DNA of 64,000 bases from Cyanobium sp. M30B3 (GCA_018399015.1 CP073761.1:2356001-2420000), one strand, 5' to 3'. Positions 47,925-55,708 are shown, counted from the first letter of the stretch. The notes: a model not told the origin generated them from the sequence alone. Program-made: numbers and translations.

Positions 47925-48941
47925 GTGGCCCTGGCCCTGGGGCTCGACCGCCTGGTGGGGGACCCTCCCTGGTGTCCCCACCCGGTGGTGGTGATGGGCT
48001 GGTGGATCAACCGCCTGCGCGGCCTGGCCGAGGGCTGGGCCGGCGACCGGCCCTGGGCGCTCCGCCTGGCCGGCAGCCTGATCACCCTGCTGCTGGTGGG
48101 AGTCAGCGGCCTGGTGGGCTGGCTGGTGGAGCGGCTGGCCCTGATGGAGAGTTGCCGAGAGCTGGGTTTGCTGGTGCTTCTGCTGGGTCTGGGCAGCGCC
48201 CTGGCCGGCCGCTCCCTGGCCCAGGCGGTGGAGGCGGTGCTGGCGGTACTGCCCGACGATCCGGCGGCCAGCGGCAACGATCTTGCGTCGGCCCGCCAGC
48301 AACTCGCTGGGATCGTGGGCCGCGACACCGCCGGGCTCAACCGGCCCCAGATCCTGCGGGCCCTGGCCGAAACCGCCAGTGAGAATGCGGTGGATGGCCT
48401 GTTCGCCCCCCTGTTCTGGATGCTGGTGGGCGCCGGGCTGTGGCAGGCGGGCTGGTGGGCCGGCCCCGGCCCCCTGGCCCTGGCCTGGGGGTTCAAGGCC
48501 GCCAGCACCCTCGATTCGATGCTGGGCTACCGCCGCGGCCGGCTGCGCTGGCTGGGCACCGCCGGCGCCCGCCTCGACGACCTGCTGGTGTGGCTGCCCT
48601 GCAGGCTGGTGACCCTGAGCCTGCCCCTGGCCGCCGGTGCGGCCCCGGGCCGCTGGCTGGCCCTGGTGCGGCAGGCCCTGCAGGATGGCCGTCCCGATCC
48701 ATCCCCCAATGCCGGCCTCTCCCAGGCGATCTACGCCCGGGTGCTGGGCGTGCAGCTGGGGGGGGTGAACCGCTACAGCGGCCAGCTGCGCAGCAAGCCC
48801 CTGCTGGCGGCGGGGGGGCGGGCACCGGCCGCAGCCGATGTGCGGCGGATGCTGCGCTGCAGCGCCCGGCTGAGCTGGCTGTGGCTTGCCACCGCAGCCC
48901 TTCCGGGCGCCTGGGTGTTCGTCACGAAACCTCTCAGCTGA
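47925..48941 (+). CDS. cobD: Adenosylcobinamide-phosphate synthase (CobD/CbiB)
   Basis: A 338-residue membrane enzyme. GLDRLVGDPPWCPHPVVVMG is the N-terminal family motif, with later DTAGLNRPQILRALAETASE, NAVDGLFAPLFWM, AASTLDSMLGYR and RPDPSPNAGLSQAIYARVLG. It attaches aminopropanol phosphate to adenosylcobyric acid, a late step of (pseudo)cobalamin synthesis. No ATG was found at the start; GTG 47925 keeps the motif, and translation could begin slightly upstream, inside the end of ilvC. Confidence 0.9.
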   Translation: MALALGLDRLVGDPPWCPHPVVVMGWWINRLRGLAEGWAGDRPWALRLAGSLITLLLVGVSGLVGWLVERLALMESCRELGLLVLLLGLGSALAGRSLAQAVEAVLAVLPDDPAASGNDLASARQQLAGIVGRDTAGLNRPQILRALAETASENAVDGLFAPLFWMLVGAGLWQAGWWAGPGPLALAWGFKAASTLDSMLGYRRGRLRWLGTAGARLDDLLVWLPCRLVTLSLPLAAGAAPGRWLALVRQALQDGRPDPSPNAGLSQAIYARVLGVQLGGVNRYSGQLRSKPLLAAGGRAPAAADVRRMLRCSARLSWLWLATAALPGAWVFVTKPLS

Positions 48942-48990
48942 TTGCCGCGGACTGCGGGGCTGACGAAGCTGCGGGCACCTCCTGGGAACC

Positions 48991-49233
48991 ATGGCGATTC
49001 GCGAACTCCTTGAAAGCGCCCTTTGCGAACCGGAGATCGGAACCACCCCGCAGTTCCGCTGGCACGCCACGCCGGTGGGCATCGCCGCCCTCTGGAACGC
49101 CGGCTCGCCGCCCACCGCACCGCCCTATGACGCAGCGCTGCAGGAGGCCCTGCAGGTGGGCCTCGACCTGAGCCGCGAGGAACGGGAGTTCCACCAGCTC
49201 ACGTCGGGCCTGGTGCTGCTGTTCCATTCCTGA
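48991..49233 (+). CDS. Small conserved protein, function unknown
   Basis: An 80-residue protein, MAIRELLESALCEPEIGTTP and further QFRWHATPVGIAALWNAG. It looks like a folded cytosolic protein with one Cys. I cannot name a family. Its 3' end overlaps the convergent YciI gene by 35 bp. A decent GGAACC spacing precedes the ATG. Confidence 0.5.
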   Translation: MAIRELLESALCEPEIGTTPQFRWHATPVGIAALWNAGSPPTAPPYDAALQEALQVGLDLSREEREFHQLTSGLVLLFHS

Positions 49234-49522
49234 AGGCCGGATCGGCGAACACCAGCCTCCAGTCGTGCAGGGTCCAGCGCACACAGCCGGCCGCGATCAG
49301 CGGATCACAGCGCACGAGGGCTTCGGCCTCCGCCCGGTCGGCGGCCTGGAACACCAGCATGCCGCCGGCCCCGTTCCGGCCCACCCGATCGCCCCAGTAG
49401 CCGCTGCTGGGACGGTGCCCGGCCCGCTCCAGGCTCTCCAGCCAGCGCAGGTGGGCCGGCACCACGGCATCAAAGCGGGCCTTGTCCACCACCCCCTCCT
49501 CCAGCTTCACGAACCAGGGCAT
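49199..49522 (-). CDS. YciI-family protein
   Basis: A 107-residue protein of the YCII ferredoxin-like fold: MPWFVKLEEGVVDKARFDAV, LRWLESLERAGHRPSSGYWG, GGMLVFQAADRAEAEALVRC, and DPLIAAGCVRWTLHDWRLVF. The conserved His and Asp of the fold (here H in VVPAHLRWL and DP in CDPL) fit. YciI relatives bind small ligands or act as dehydrochlorinase-like enzymes; no substrate is implied. It ends in the overlap with the plus-strand gene and follows a small membrane protein. Confidence 0.8.
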   Translation of the reverse strand: MPWFVKLEEGVVDKARFDAVVPAHLRWLESLERAGHRPSSGYWGDRVGRNGAGGMLVFQAADRAEAEALVRCDPLIAAGCVRWTLHDWRLVFADPAFRNGTAAPGPT

Positions 49523-49537
49523 CGACTGCGCGCTGCC

Positions 49538-49705
49538 TCAGGGATAGGCATGGAGGCGGGCGGTGTGCACCGGCACCTCCCGGTCACTGAGGCGCCACTG
49601 CTCCACCCCCCAGCCGAGCAGCAGCAGCAGGGAGCCAGCCACGGCCCCCAGCGCCACAGCGAGAGGATCCAGGGCGGGGGAAGGCCTGCGGAGTGACCGT
49701 CGCAT
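49538..49705 (-). CDS. 55-residue single-pass membrane protein
   Basis: ATG 49705 opens a 55-residue frame with one hydrophobic helix (LAVALGAVAGSLLLLLGWGV) and an Arg-rich N-terminus. It lies 15 bp before the YciI gene on the same strand and so is probably co-transcribed. No family is recognised; support is the intact frame and the clear membrane segment. Confidence 0.45.
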   Translation of the reverse strand: MRRSLRRPSPALDPLAVALGAVAGSLLLLLGWGVEQWRLSDREVPVHTARLHAYP

Positions 49706-49796
49706 CGGGAAGGGGCCGGGCAGTGGGACGGTACCCAACCGGAAGCAAAAGGCCATAGGTGATTCCACCCAGCCGGTGCAGCCCATCCGCAGCCGC

Positions 49797-50078
49797 TCAG
49801 GCCGCCGGAGAGACGCTGCCAGCGGGGTGGGGATCGAGGCGGGCGCTGCCCAGGGCAAAGGAGCGGGCAAAGCGCTTGCCGCGGCCGGCCCAGGGCAGAA
49901 AGGAATGCTGGGCGGTCATCGCCAGCAGCACCAGGTCCTGCCGGCTGAGGGGCACCCCAAAGGCCGCCGCCAGGGCCAGGAACTCCTCGGCATGGCAACA
50001 GAGCCGCAGCTGCTCCTGCAGCAGCGGGGAGGAGGACATCCTCTGGAGAAAACGGTCGACGGAGTCGGAACCGATCAC
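49797..50078 (-). CDS. Nif11-like domain protein
   Basis: A 93-residue protein. Residues about 7-56 match the Nif11 helical domain: VDRFLQRMSSSPLLQEQLRL, then HAEEFLALAAAFGVPLSRQDL. In cyanobacteria this domain often serves as the leader of modified peptides (for example prochlorosins), but here there is no Gly-Gly cleavage site and no Cys-rich core. It is thus a stand-alone Nif11 protein of unknown role. It follows the HicA-eRF1 fusion gene by 64 bp on the same strand. Confidence 0.65.
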   Translation of the reverse strand: MIGSDSVDRFLQRMSSSPLLQEQLRLCCHAEEFLALAAAFGVPLSRQDLVLLAMTAQHSFLPWAGRGKRFARSFALGSARLDPHPAGSVSPAA

Positions 50079-50142
50079 CTTGCAATCCCGGAGCCGGTAT
50101 CACCATCGTCCTCCCCCCTGCCCGTCTCTGTCATCCGTTGCA

Positions 50143-50916
50143 CTACCGCAATCGGGTCGGGGCGGTCCCGGGCAGCTGGCGCCGCTCCGGCAGGTTGCCG
50201 AAGTGCTCCCGCGCCAGGGCCAGCAGCTCGCCCTCGCTGGGGTGGGCCCGCTCGAGGGTGACCACCCCCACGATCCGCTCCAACAGGGGTCGGTGGTGGC
50301 TGTGCAGATGGTTGAGCAACAGCTGGCGCATGTCGCTCTCGCCGGTGCCATGACCCAGCAGCAGCACCGCGTCGGCCTGCTCCATCGCCTCAACAATGCG
50401 ACGCAGATAGGCGTGGTCGAGGGGGGCCCGCTGGCCGGCGATGTCGCGGTCGTGGCGGTGGCTGAGGTTCTCACCGCTGCCCCAGAGGCCATGGGGACGC
50501 AGCAGGGCATGCTCCACGCTGTCGCCCTCCAGCAGAAAGGCGTCGGTGTGGGTGTGCGTGAGATAGAGCACCAGCCGCAGGGCCTGGTCGCCCCGGGGAC
50601 CCCGGACCTCGGCCTGGGGGTGATCCGGGCCCACGCCGGCGGCCTGCAGCAGGTGGCGCACGCGCATCAGGGCATCGGCATCGAGGAAGGGCCGGCCCAC
50701 GCCGCAGCTGGTGCGAATCCAGGTTTCCTCACCGCCGGGCATCTGGATGCGCAGACGACGGCCATCCAGGGGCGTCACCAAGGCGCCGAGGCTGCTCAGC
50801 AGGGCCTCCACCTTGGAGGTGCGCAGGTCGTGGTGCAGGGGGTGGGCGAACAGGGCCTCCAACGTGCGCTGGTGATGGCGTTGGATGCCGGCGGAGGGAT
50901 GGGGGTTGTCGGCCAT
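50143..50916 (-). CDS. HicA-like / bacterial eRF1-like (baeRF) fusion protein
   Basis: A 257-residue protein with two parts. Residues about 14-95 (HHQRTLEALFAHPLHHDLR, then SKVEALLSSLGALVTPLDG) resemble the HicA mRNA-interferase fold, but the usual HRPHP active-site His is replaced (WIRTSCG). Residues about 115-245 (LVLYLTHTHTDAFLLEGDSV, IVEAMEQADAVLLLGHGTG, ESDMRQLLLNHLHSHHRPLL) resemble the bacterial eRF1/Dom34 (baeRF) group of release-factor-like proteins. A ribosome-linked role is inference. The gene follows a HicB-like gene by 36 bp. Confidence 0.62.
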   Translation of the reverse strand: MADNPHPSAGIQRHHQRTLEALFAHPLHHDLRTSKVEALLSSLGALVTPLDGRRLRIQMPGGEETWIRTSCGVGRPFLDADALMRVRHLLQAAGVGPDHPQAEVRGPRGDQALRLVLYLTHTHTDAFLLEGDSVEHALLRPHGLWGSGENLSHRHDRDIAGQRAPLDHAYLRRIVEAMEQADAVLLLGHGTGESDMRQLLLNHLHSHHRPLLERIVGVVTLERAHPSEGELLALAREHFGNLPERRQLPGTAPTRLR

Positions 50917-50952
50917 GCCACGGCTCAGGGGGCTGAAGCCGTTATGACGAGC

Positions 50953-51207
50953 TCAGCGGCAGGCGGCTGACAAGGGCAGCGGCATCTCAGCCAGGGTGAG
51001 AGAGCGGGCAGGTACGGGCTGGGGATGGCGGCGAATGCGCACGCGATAGGTGCAGTGGGCGGGCCCGAAATGCTCGATCAGGGCCTCCCGGGCCTCGTGC
51101 TGCAACTCCTCCAGGGTGGCGGCGGCAATGGGCAGGGGCAGTTCCTTGGCCCTTGCCTCCAGATGGCCCGGCCGTTCGGCCAGCACATGGAACACAACTT
51201 CTCGCAT
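50953..51207 (-). CDS. HicB-like antitoxin-type protein
   Basis: An 84-residue protein from ATG 51207. It reads REVVFHVLAERPGHLEARAK and then LPIAAATLEELQHEAREALI with EHFGP, the beta-alpha-beta partial RNase H-like fold of HicB antitoxins. An open frame runs further upstream, but its sequence is not protein-like. It is followed by the HicA-eRF1 fusion on the same strand, so the pair looks like a derived HicBA module. Confidence 0.65.
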   Translation of the reverse strand: MREVVFHVLAERPGHLEARAKELPLPIAAATLEELQHEAREALIEHFGPAHCTYRVRIRRHPQPVPARSLTLAEMPLPLSAACR

Positions 51208-51413
51208 GCCGGTATGGCTCTCACTCTGCGCCCATCCTTGACCCGGGAGCACCGACCTGCGGGTGCCCGCTGATACGGGGAACCGGCCTGTTTGCCCCAG
51301 CCCCGGCCGGGGCTGGCGTGCTGGAGGGGAGCCAGCCGTCGCCAGCACACACTGCGCTGAATCCGCTCGATCGGGGTGTCCTCCCGGACCAGGATCAGGA
51401 TCCGCAGCGCTTT

Positions 51414-51482
51414 TCAATAAATCGCGTGATTGGCCTCCAGTTCGTCGAGGGTGAGGGCCGTGGTGAAGGTGGGCTGCGCCAT
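51414..51482 (-). CDS. Possible 22-residue peptide
   Basis: ATG 51482 opens MAQPTFTTALTLDELEANHA, then two more residues and a TGA. The composition is protein-like, with no low-complexity bias, but the frame is very short. It may be a genuine small protein, or the start of a longer gene broken by the indels seen elsewhere in this window. No downstream frame with clear homology was found. Confidence 0.3.
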   Translation of the reverse strand: MAQPTFTTALTLDELEANHAIY

Positions 51483-51533
51483 GGAATGCCAACGTTCGTG
51501 GCGTCCTGATTCGGGCGGAATCTGCAGGAAGCG

Positions 51534-51557
51534 ATGCCCCCTTTTGGGGGCATTTTT
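51534..51557 (+). terminator. Rho-independent terminator, plus strand
   Basis: An 8-bp stem (51534-51541 with 51546-51553), a TTTT loop and a T5 run. No annotated plus-strand gene ends just upstream, so it points to an unannotated transcript. Confidence 0.65.
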
Positions 51558-51608
51558 CAGCTGTTGAAGGTCACGAAAGAGCGTCAAGATGCAGCATGGT
51601 CGGGTTCA

Positions 51609-52013
51609 ATGGCATGCGCTTCGATGGCTGACACTCCCTATCTCGTGGCCCTGGCCCTGACGGAGCAGGACGGACGGCGCAGCCTGCCGCTCTGCGGCAG
51701 ATCCCAGCCCGCTTCGGCCGCCTCCGCCGACGATCCCGGCGACAACGGCCGCGCTCTGGCCCTGGAACTGTTGCTGCGCCTCTGGCAGCGCAGCGACGAC
51801 GGCCCCCTGCGGCGGGCTGCCGGTCCGGAGAGCCTGCTGTTGGTGGAACTGCCGCTGGAGGTGATGAGCGAGCAGCTGCCGGTGCTCAAGGCCAACTGGA
51901 TCAACACGGGGGATACGGCCGCGCTGCTCGAGAGCCTGAAAGCCCTGGTGAACCGGGGCTGGCGCATCCACGTGGCCAAGTACGAGCCGGTGTCCTTTCC
52001 CAGCTGGCCCTGA
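51609..52013 (+). CDS. Conserved protein, function unknown
   Basis: A 134-residue protein (from ATG 51609; ATG 51624 is the alternative). YLVALALTEQDGRRSLPLCG is a first beta strand region; LALELLLRLWQRSDDGPLR and ESLLLVELPLEVMSEQLPVL follow; it ends ALVNRGWRIHVAKYEPVSFP. It looks like a compact alpha/beta protein, probably shared by picocyanobacteria, but I cannot assign a family. Codon use is normal. Confidence 0.55.
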   Translation: MACASMADTPYLVALALTEQDGRRSLPLCGRSQPASAASADDPGDNGRALALELLLRLWQRSDDGPLRRAAGPESLLLVELPLEVMSEQLPVLKANWINTGDTAALLESLKALVNRGWRIHVAKYEPVSFPSWP

Positions 52014-52037
52014 GCTGCATGCGGCTGGGGACCGCCC

Positions 52038-52226
52038 TCAGCTGATCGAGGCCCACGGGCAGGAGCCCAGGGTGCGCTGGCGCTCGGCGGCCAGATCCTG
52101 ATCCACCTGGGCCAGGCGCTCCAGCACCAGCTCGAGATCCACGCTGGCCAGTTCTCCGTCACGGCCCCACTGCAGGCAGGTGCGGCCCAGACAACTGCCG
52201 ATCTGGTGGCTGGTTGCGCGCTTCAT
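52038..52226 (-). CDS. Small conserved protein, function unknown
   Basis: A 62-residue protein from ATG 52226: MKRATSHQIGSCLGRTCLQW, then LASVDLELVLERLAQVDQDL. It is a helical protein with two Cys. ATG 52253 would add nine residues. The family cannot be named. It converges with the plus-strand gene and is divergent from the Cfa-like gene. Confidence 0.45.
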   Translation of the reverse strand: MKRATSHQIGSCLGRTCLQWGRDGELASVDLELVLERLAQVDQDLAAERQRTLGSCPWASIS

Positions 52227-52372
52227 CCCGGTCACCACTGGATCGACCTCCATCTTCAAGGGCTGACAAGGCCCGCTGAGCCCCCCAAACGGGGGCATTT
52301 CCGCGGCACGGCGCAGATCCGGCACCCGTTTACGTCAAATGGCGCCCCAGAAGGTCCATACCGTTCGCTCAG

Positions 52373-53632
52373 GTGTCTGAGGGGCAGGCTTTGGCTGTGG
52401 GGTCGGTTCCTGCCGTGCTGGAGGCGGTGCTCAGCAGCGCCGATGTGCGCATGGGCGGTGATCGCGCCTGGGACCTGCAGTTCAGCGATCCCAGGGCAGA
52501 GCGCACCGTGGTGGAGGCCGTGCTGGAACGGGGCTCCCTCGGGCTGGGCGACAGCTATGTGGATGGGCTGTGGGACTGCACCGCCCTCGATCAGCTGTTC
52601 ACCCGGCTGCTGCTCGCCCAGGGAGACAGCCGGCTGGCCCAGGGCGGCCGGCTGCGCAGCGCCCTCTGGCTGCTGCGCGAGCGGCTGCTCAATCTGCAGT
52701 CGCCGGTCCGCTCCACCCTGGTGGCCCGCCGCCACTACGACATCGCCCCCGAGGTGTACGCGGCGATGCTCGATCCCTGGCTGCAGTACAGCTGCGGCTA
52801 CTGGCAACGGGCCCGCGGGCTGGAGGAAGCCCAGGAGCACAAGCTGCGGCTGATCTGCGAAAAGCTGGAGCTCCGAGCCGGCCAGCGCCTGCTGGACATC
52901 GGCTGCGGCTGGGGCGGCCTGGCGGCCTATGCCGCCCGCCACTACGGCGTGGAGGTGGTGGGCATCACCCTCTCGGGCGAGCAGCTGCGCCTGGCCCGCA
53001 GCCGCTGGCCCGACCTGCCGCTGCGCTTTGAGCGCTGCGACTACCGGCAGCTGGAGCAGCTGGGCTGCGCCCCCTTCGACCGGGTGGTGTCGGTGGGGAT
53101 GTACGAGCACGTGGGGCCCCGCAACGCCGCCGCCTTTTTCTCGGCGGCCCGCAACGCCATCCAGGACGACGGGCTGTTGCTGCTGCACACGATCGGCTAC
53201 CGCTGCCACAGCCCCCACGGCGATCCCTGGATCGACACCCACGTGTTCCCCAATGGCCGGCTGCCGGCCCCGGGCGAGCTGGCCACGGCGCTGGAGGGGG
53301 GCTGGCTGATCGAGGACTGGCAGAACTTCGGCGCCGACTACGACCACACCTTGATGGCCTGGCACGCCAACGTGGAAGCGGCCTGGCCCGAGCTGGCAGG
53401 GGAGTTGGCGGCCGCGTTCGGGGGCAGGGCGGAGGCGGAGCGGTTCCGCCGCTTCTGGCGCTACTACCTGCTGTGCTGCGCCGGCTTCTTCCGCTCCCGT
53501 CAGGGCCAGCTCTGGCAGCTGGTGCTGAGCCGGAGCAACCTGGCCGCAGCGCCCCGGCGCCCGCCGTACCGCTCGATCCGGGTGGGACCCTGCCCGCTGG
53601 CGAAGACCCACTGCCAGGCTGGGGGGCGTTGA
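52373..53632 (+). CDS. Cyclopropane-fatty-acyl-phospholipid synthase family methyltransferase
   Basis: A 419-residue protein. The N-terminal lipid-binding part (GSLGLGDSYVDGLWDC) is followed by HYDIAPEVYAAMLDPWLQYS and CGYWQRARGLEEAQEHKL, then the SAM site LLDIGCGWGGLAAYAARHYG. GVEVVGITLSGEQLRLA, SVGMYEHVG, and LLLHTIGYRCHSPHGDPWID follow. It adds a methylene group to unsaturated lipid acyl chains; the exact product is not known. GTG 52373 is used. Confidence 0.88.
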   Translation: MSEGQALAVGSVPAVLEAVLSSADVRMGGDRAWDLQFSDPRAERTVVEAVLERGSLGLGDSYVDGLWDCTALDQLFTRLLLAQGDSRLAQGGRLRSALWLLRERLLNLQSPVRSTLVARRHYDIAPEVYAAMLDPWLQYSCGYWQRARGLEEAQEHKLRLICEKLELRAGQRLLDIGCGWGGLAAYAARHYGVEVVGITLSGEQLRLARSRWPDLPLRFERCDYRQLEQLGCAPFDRVVSVGMYEHVGPRNAAAFFSAARNAIQDDGLLLLHTIGYRCHSPHGDPWIDTHVFPNGRLPAPGELATALEGGWLIEDWQNFGADYDHTLMAWHANVEAAWPELAGELAAAFGGRAEAERFRRFWRYYLLCCAGFFRSRQGQLWQLVLSRSNLAAAPRRPPYRSIRVGPCPLAKTHCQAGGR

Positions 53633-53662
53633 CGCAGGGGCGCCGCAGCCCGCCACCGCACC

Positions 53663-53761
53663 ATGGACCACCCCCTCTGGATGCCGGTGCCCTGGGTGGT
53701 GTTTGCCCAGGCCCGCCAGCGGCTGGAGCGGCTCTGGCAGCAGGATCGACCGGACAGATGA
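53663..53761 (+). CDS. 32-residue small protein coupled to a lipoprotein gene
   Basis: ATG 53663 opens MDHPLWMPVPWVVFAQARQR and then LERLWQQDRPDR, with the stop TGA overlapping the next start (ATGA at 53758-53761). The overlap and the amphipathic sequence favour a real, translationally coupled peptide. No family is recognised. Confidence 0.45.
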   Translation: MDHPLWMPVPWVVFAQARQRLERLWQQDRPDR

Positions 53762-54048
53762 AGGGAAGTGGCGCCATGCCAGCCAGAGCCCCTGGCGCGA
53801 ACCTCCTGCTGACGTTCATCCTGATCGTGCTGGCCGGCTGCAGCGGGCAGGGGAGCAGGTGGGCGGAGGGGGCCTGCAGGGATGGCACGGCCAACTGCGC
53901 CGCCGCCGAGGCCCCCGCCGGCATGCGCCAGGTGCGCAGGGGCCACAGGATGGTGAGCACGGAGTGGGTGGAGCGCACCAACCGGGAATCGGGCGGCCTG
54001 GATATCGGCCTGAAGGCCCGGTGGGCACCGGTGATCGAGCGGCGCTGA
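53758..54048 (+). CDS. Predicted lipoprotein, function unknown
   Basis: A 96-residue protein with a lipoprotein signal: ANLLLTFILIVLAGC has the L-A-G-C lipobox. The mature part (SGQGSRWAEGACRDGTANC) has a Cys pair and a C-terminal basic region. No domain is recognised. It is the last chromosomal gene before the integrative element. Confidence 0.5.
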   Translation: MKGSGAMPARAPGANLLLTFILIVLAGCSGQGSRWAEGACRDGTANCAAAEAPAGMRQVRRGHRMVSTEWVERTNRESGGLDIGLKARWAPVIERR

Positions 54049-54339
54049 GACGACCGTTCAGCAGTTGTACAGCGCCTGATTGGCACAGCGCCTGATTGCC
54101 GCTGCTGCAGTGCGGTGGTTGAACGATCAGCCCTGCTGAAGCGTGGAGTTTTCCCCAGCTGCCAGCCCTTTTCCCACAGAAAGCGGAGGGTTTTCCCCCG
54201 CTTTCGCGGGCAAGACCCAGCGCGTCGCCACAGGTCTGGGCCGGTGGATGGGGAAAAAAGGTTCTGCCCTGGACGCCCCTGCCCAGCCGCCCCAACTGGG
54301 ATCACTACCGCCTGCTGGAGGCCGCCGGATGCTGTGAAA
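54049..54339. other. Chromosomal non-coding region left of the element
   Basis: About 290 bp of GC-rich sequence without a supported gene. It contains a 16-bp tandem duplication (54069-54084/54085-54100), a hairpin around 54198-54211 (CCCGC TTTC GCGGG type), and just before attL is chromosome-like. Before integration it would have lain directly downstream of tRNA-Ser(CGA). Confidence 0.5.
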
Positions 54340-54351
54340 ACGGAGAGGGTG
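54340..54351. repeat. attL: copy of the tRNA-Ser 3' end
   Basis: The 12-base sequence ACGGAGAGGGTG equals the end of tRNA-Ser(CGA) at 62953-62964. GC-rich chromosomal sequence lies to the left and AT-richer element DNA to the right, as expected for the displaced tRNA end at the far junction of an integrase-mediated insertion. Confidence 0.8.
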
Positions 54352-54824
54352 TCCGTCTAACTAGAGAGGCAGAACGACTGCAGCACAGACGGTCTCACCC
54401 AGTAAGAAACGTGGCTATCCCAATAAATACCCCAACTTTCTCCTGGGGCTCTGCGGGAAGGCATGGGTCTAGATGGGTCCATCCCTTGAAAAAGGGTCGC
54501 GCAGCACGAGGGCCTTGGCAAGGAGAGGCAAAGGGCCCAGGGCTGATCTTTTGACTACCGGGGGGCGATGAAGGCTTGATAGGCCCCATGAACCCTCATG
54601 AGGCGTTCGCATCTCCTCTACGGGCCGATCTTGTGAGCGCCTTGGGAACGCTGTGGTGATCGTTAGCGCTGATGAGTGCTCATGGGGCTAGGCAATCCCG
54701 TAAATAACAGATAGCCCCTGAATGGTCCGTTAGATACAGCGAGATAATTCATATTGGTCCGTTAAATACAATGGGGTCATCGGGAGCCAAGCACTTCCCG
54801 ATAGCAACTTTACCCATTCTAATC
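54352..54824. other. Left end of the element, non-coding
   Basis: About 470 bp with no supported gene. It contains a 10-base perfect palindrome (54594-54603), a further short inverted repeat (54671-54682), and three iteron-like repeats (54698-54771) that precede ardC. It probably holds the ardC promoter and integration-protein binding sites. Confidence 0.55.
54698..54771. repeat. Iteron-like repeats upstream of ardC
   Basis: Three copies of a CCGT(T)A(A/G)ATA-CA motif: 54698-54710, 54724-54739 and 54756-54771. The last two share GGTCCGTTAxATACA and are spaced 32 bp, about three turns of DNA. This is the layout of operators or replication iterons for an element-encoded DNA-binding protein. 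Confidence 0.65.
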
Positions 54825-55700
54825 ATGACAATGACTGAGAAATTGTCGGCCGAGGAGAGGCTGTGCGCGGGTTTGATTCAGGCCATGGAGCCAGGGGTGA
54901 ACCCCTGGCGCAAGCCCTGGAATGCGCAACAGGGGCAGCACCGAAACCCGATCTCCGGAGCTGTGTACAGCGGCGCCAATCCCATTGTCCTTGAGCTGGC
55001 TCTTAGCCTGCGTGGATCGGATCTGCCCCTTTGGTGTGGGTATGGGCAGGCTAAAGCGCAGGGCTGGTACCCGCGCAAGGGGAGCAAGGCTGCACTGATT
55101 CTCCGCCCGGAAATTCACAAGCGGGAAGAGCAGGATGAGAACGGGGAGTTGGTGGAATTTGCATGGACAACCTACAAAGCAACCAACGTCTTCAACTTTG
55201 CGGACCTTGAAGGTGACGGGCTCACAGTGGCGATCGATGCGGCTATGGGGGAGGTGCCGCCTCCCAGGGCCGAGAGCGAGCGTCTTGAGGCTGCGGAGGC
55301 GGTTCTGATGGCGTGGGAGGTTCAGCCCAGCTTCGGGGGCTCACGGGCGTTCTACGTGCCCAGTACGGATGCAATCTGCCTGCCATTGCCGGAGCGATTC
55401 GAGACGGCCGCGGCTTTTGTCGCAACATGGTGCCACGAGACGATTCACTCAACCGGCCACAAATCCCGTCTTGCTCGCGACCTATCAGGCCGCATGGGCA
55501 GCGACAGCTATGCCCGCGAGGAACTGGTAGCCGAGTTGGGGGCTTTCCTACTCTGCAGACGGCTGGAGGTGGCCTCGTGCAGCGAGAATCACGCGGCATA
55601 TATGGAAAGCTGGATTAGGGTTTTGCGTGAATCGCCAAGGGTGCTGCTCAAGGTGCTGAGTGATGCAAGGAAGGCGGCAGACTTGCTCTGTCCGGGATAG
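54825..55700 (+). CDS. ardC: ArdC-type antirestriction/ssDNA-binding protein
   Basis: A 291-residue protein. The N-terminal ArdC ssDNA-binding domain has GLIQAMEPGVNPWRKPWNA, RNPISGAVYSGANPIVLELA, and LPLWCGYGQAKAQGWYPRKG. The C-terminal half is a metallopeptidase-like domain with the zinc motif HETIHSTGH and Glu downstream (EELVAELGAFLLC). ArdC protects incoming plasmid DNA from restriction and binds single-stranded DNA; it is typical of mobile elements. ATG 54825 or 54831 is used; the frame also opens earlier, at 54771, inside the repeats. Confidence 0.85.
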   Translation: MTMTEKLSAEERLCAGLIQAMEPGVNPWRKPWNAQQGQHRNPISGAVYSGANPIVLELALSLRGSDLPLWCGYGQAKAQGWYPRKGSKAALILRPEIHKREEQDENGELVEFAWTTYKATNVFNFADLEGDGLTVAIDAAMGEVPPPRAESERLEAAEAVLMAWEVQPSFGGSRAFYVPSTDAICLPLPERFETAAAFVATWCHETIHSTGHKSRLARDLSGRMGSDSYAREELVAELGAFLLCRRLEVASCSENHAAYMESWIRVLRESPRVLLKVLSDARKAADLLCPG

Positions 55701-55708
55701 AGACAAGG

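Larger units (their letters stand above)
51208..51608. other. Intergenic region with hairpins and a possible tiny gene
   Basis: About 400 bp between the HicB-like gene and a plus-strand gene. It holds a 20-base perfect palindrome (51297-51316), a hairpin with GTGCTGG/CCAGCAC arms (about 51317-51350), a tiny minus-strand frame (51414-51482) and a plus-strand terminator (51534-51557). The structures suggest a transcribed leader or small RNA, but no known RNA family was recognised. Confidence 0.4.

Noticed and set aside
50953-51492. A longer 179-residue HicB-like frame
   Set aside because: The upstream part (MAFHGAAHLHHGPHPRR and on) is not protein-like; ATG 51207 begins exactly at the HicB-like fold.
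54395-54589. A 64-residue minus-strand frame at the left end of the element
   Set aside because: Sequence is Pro/Gly-rich without a domain, and no ribosome-binding site is seen.
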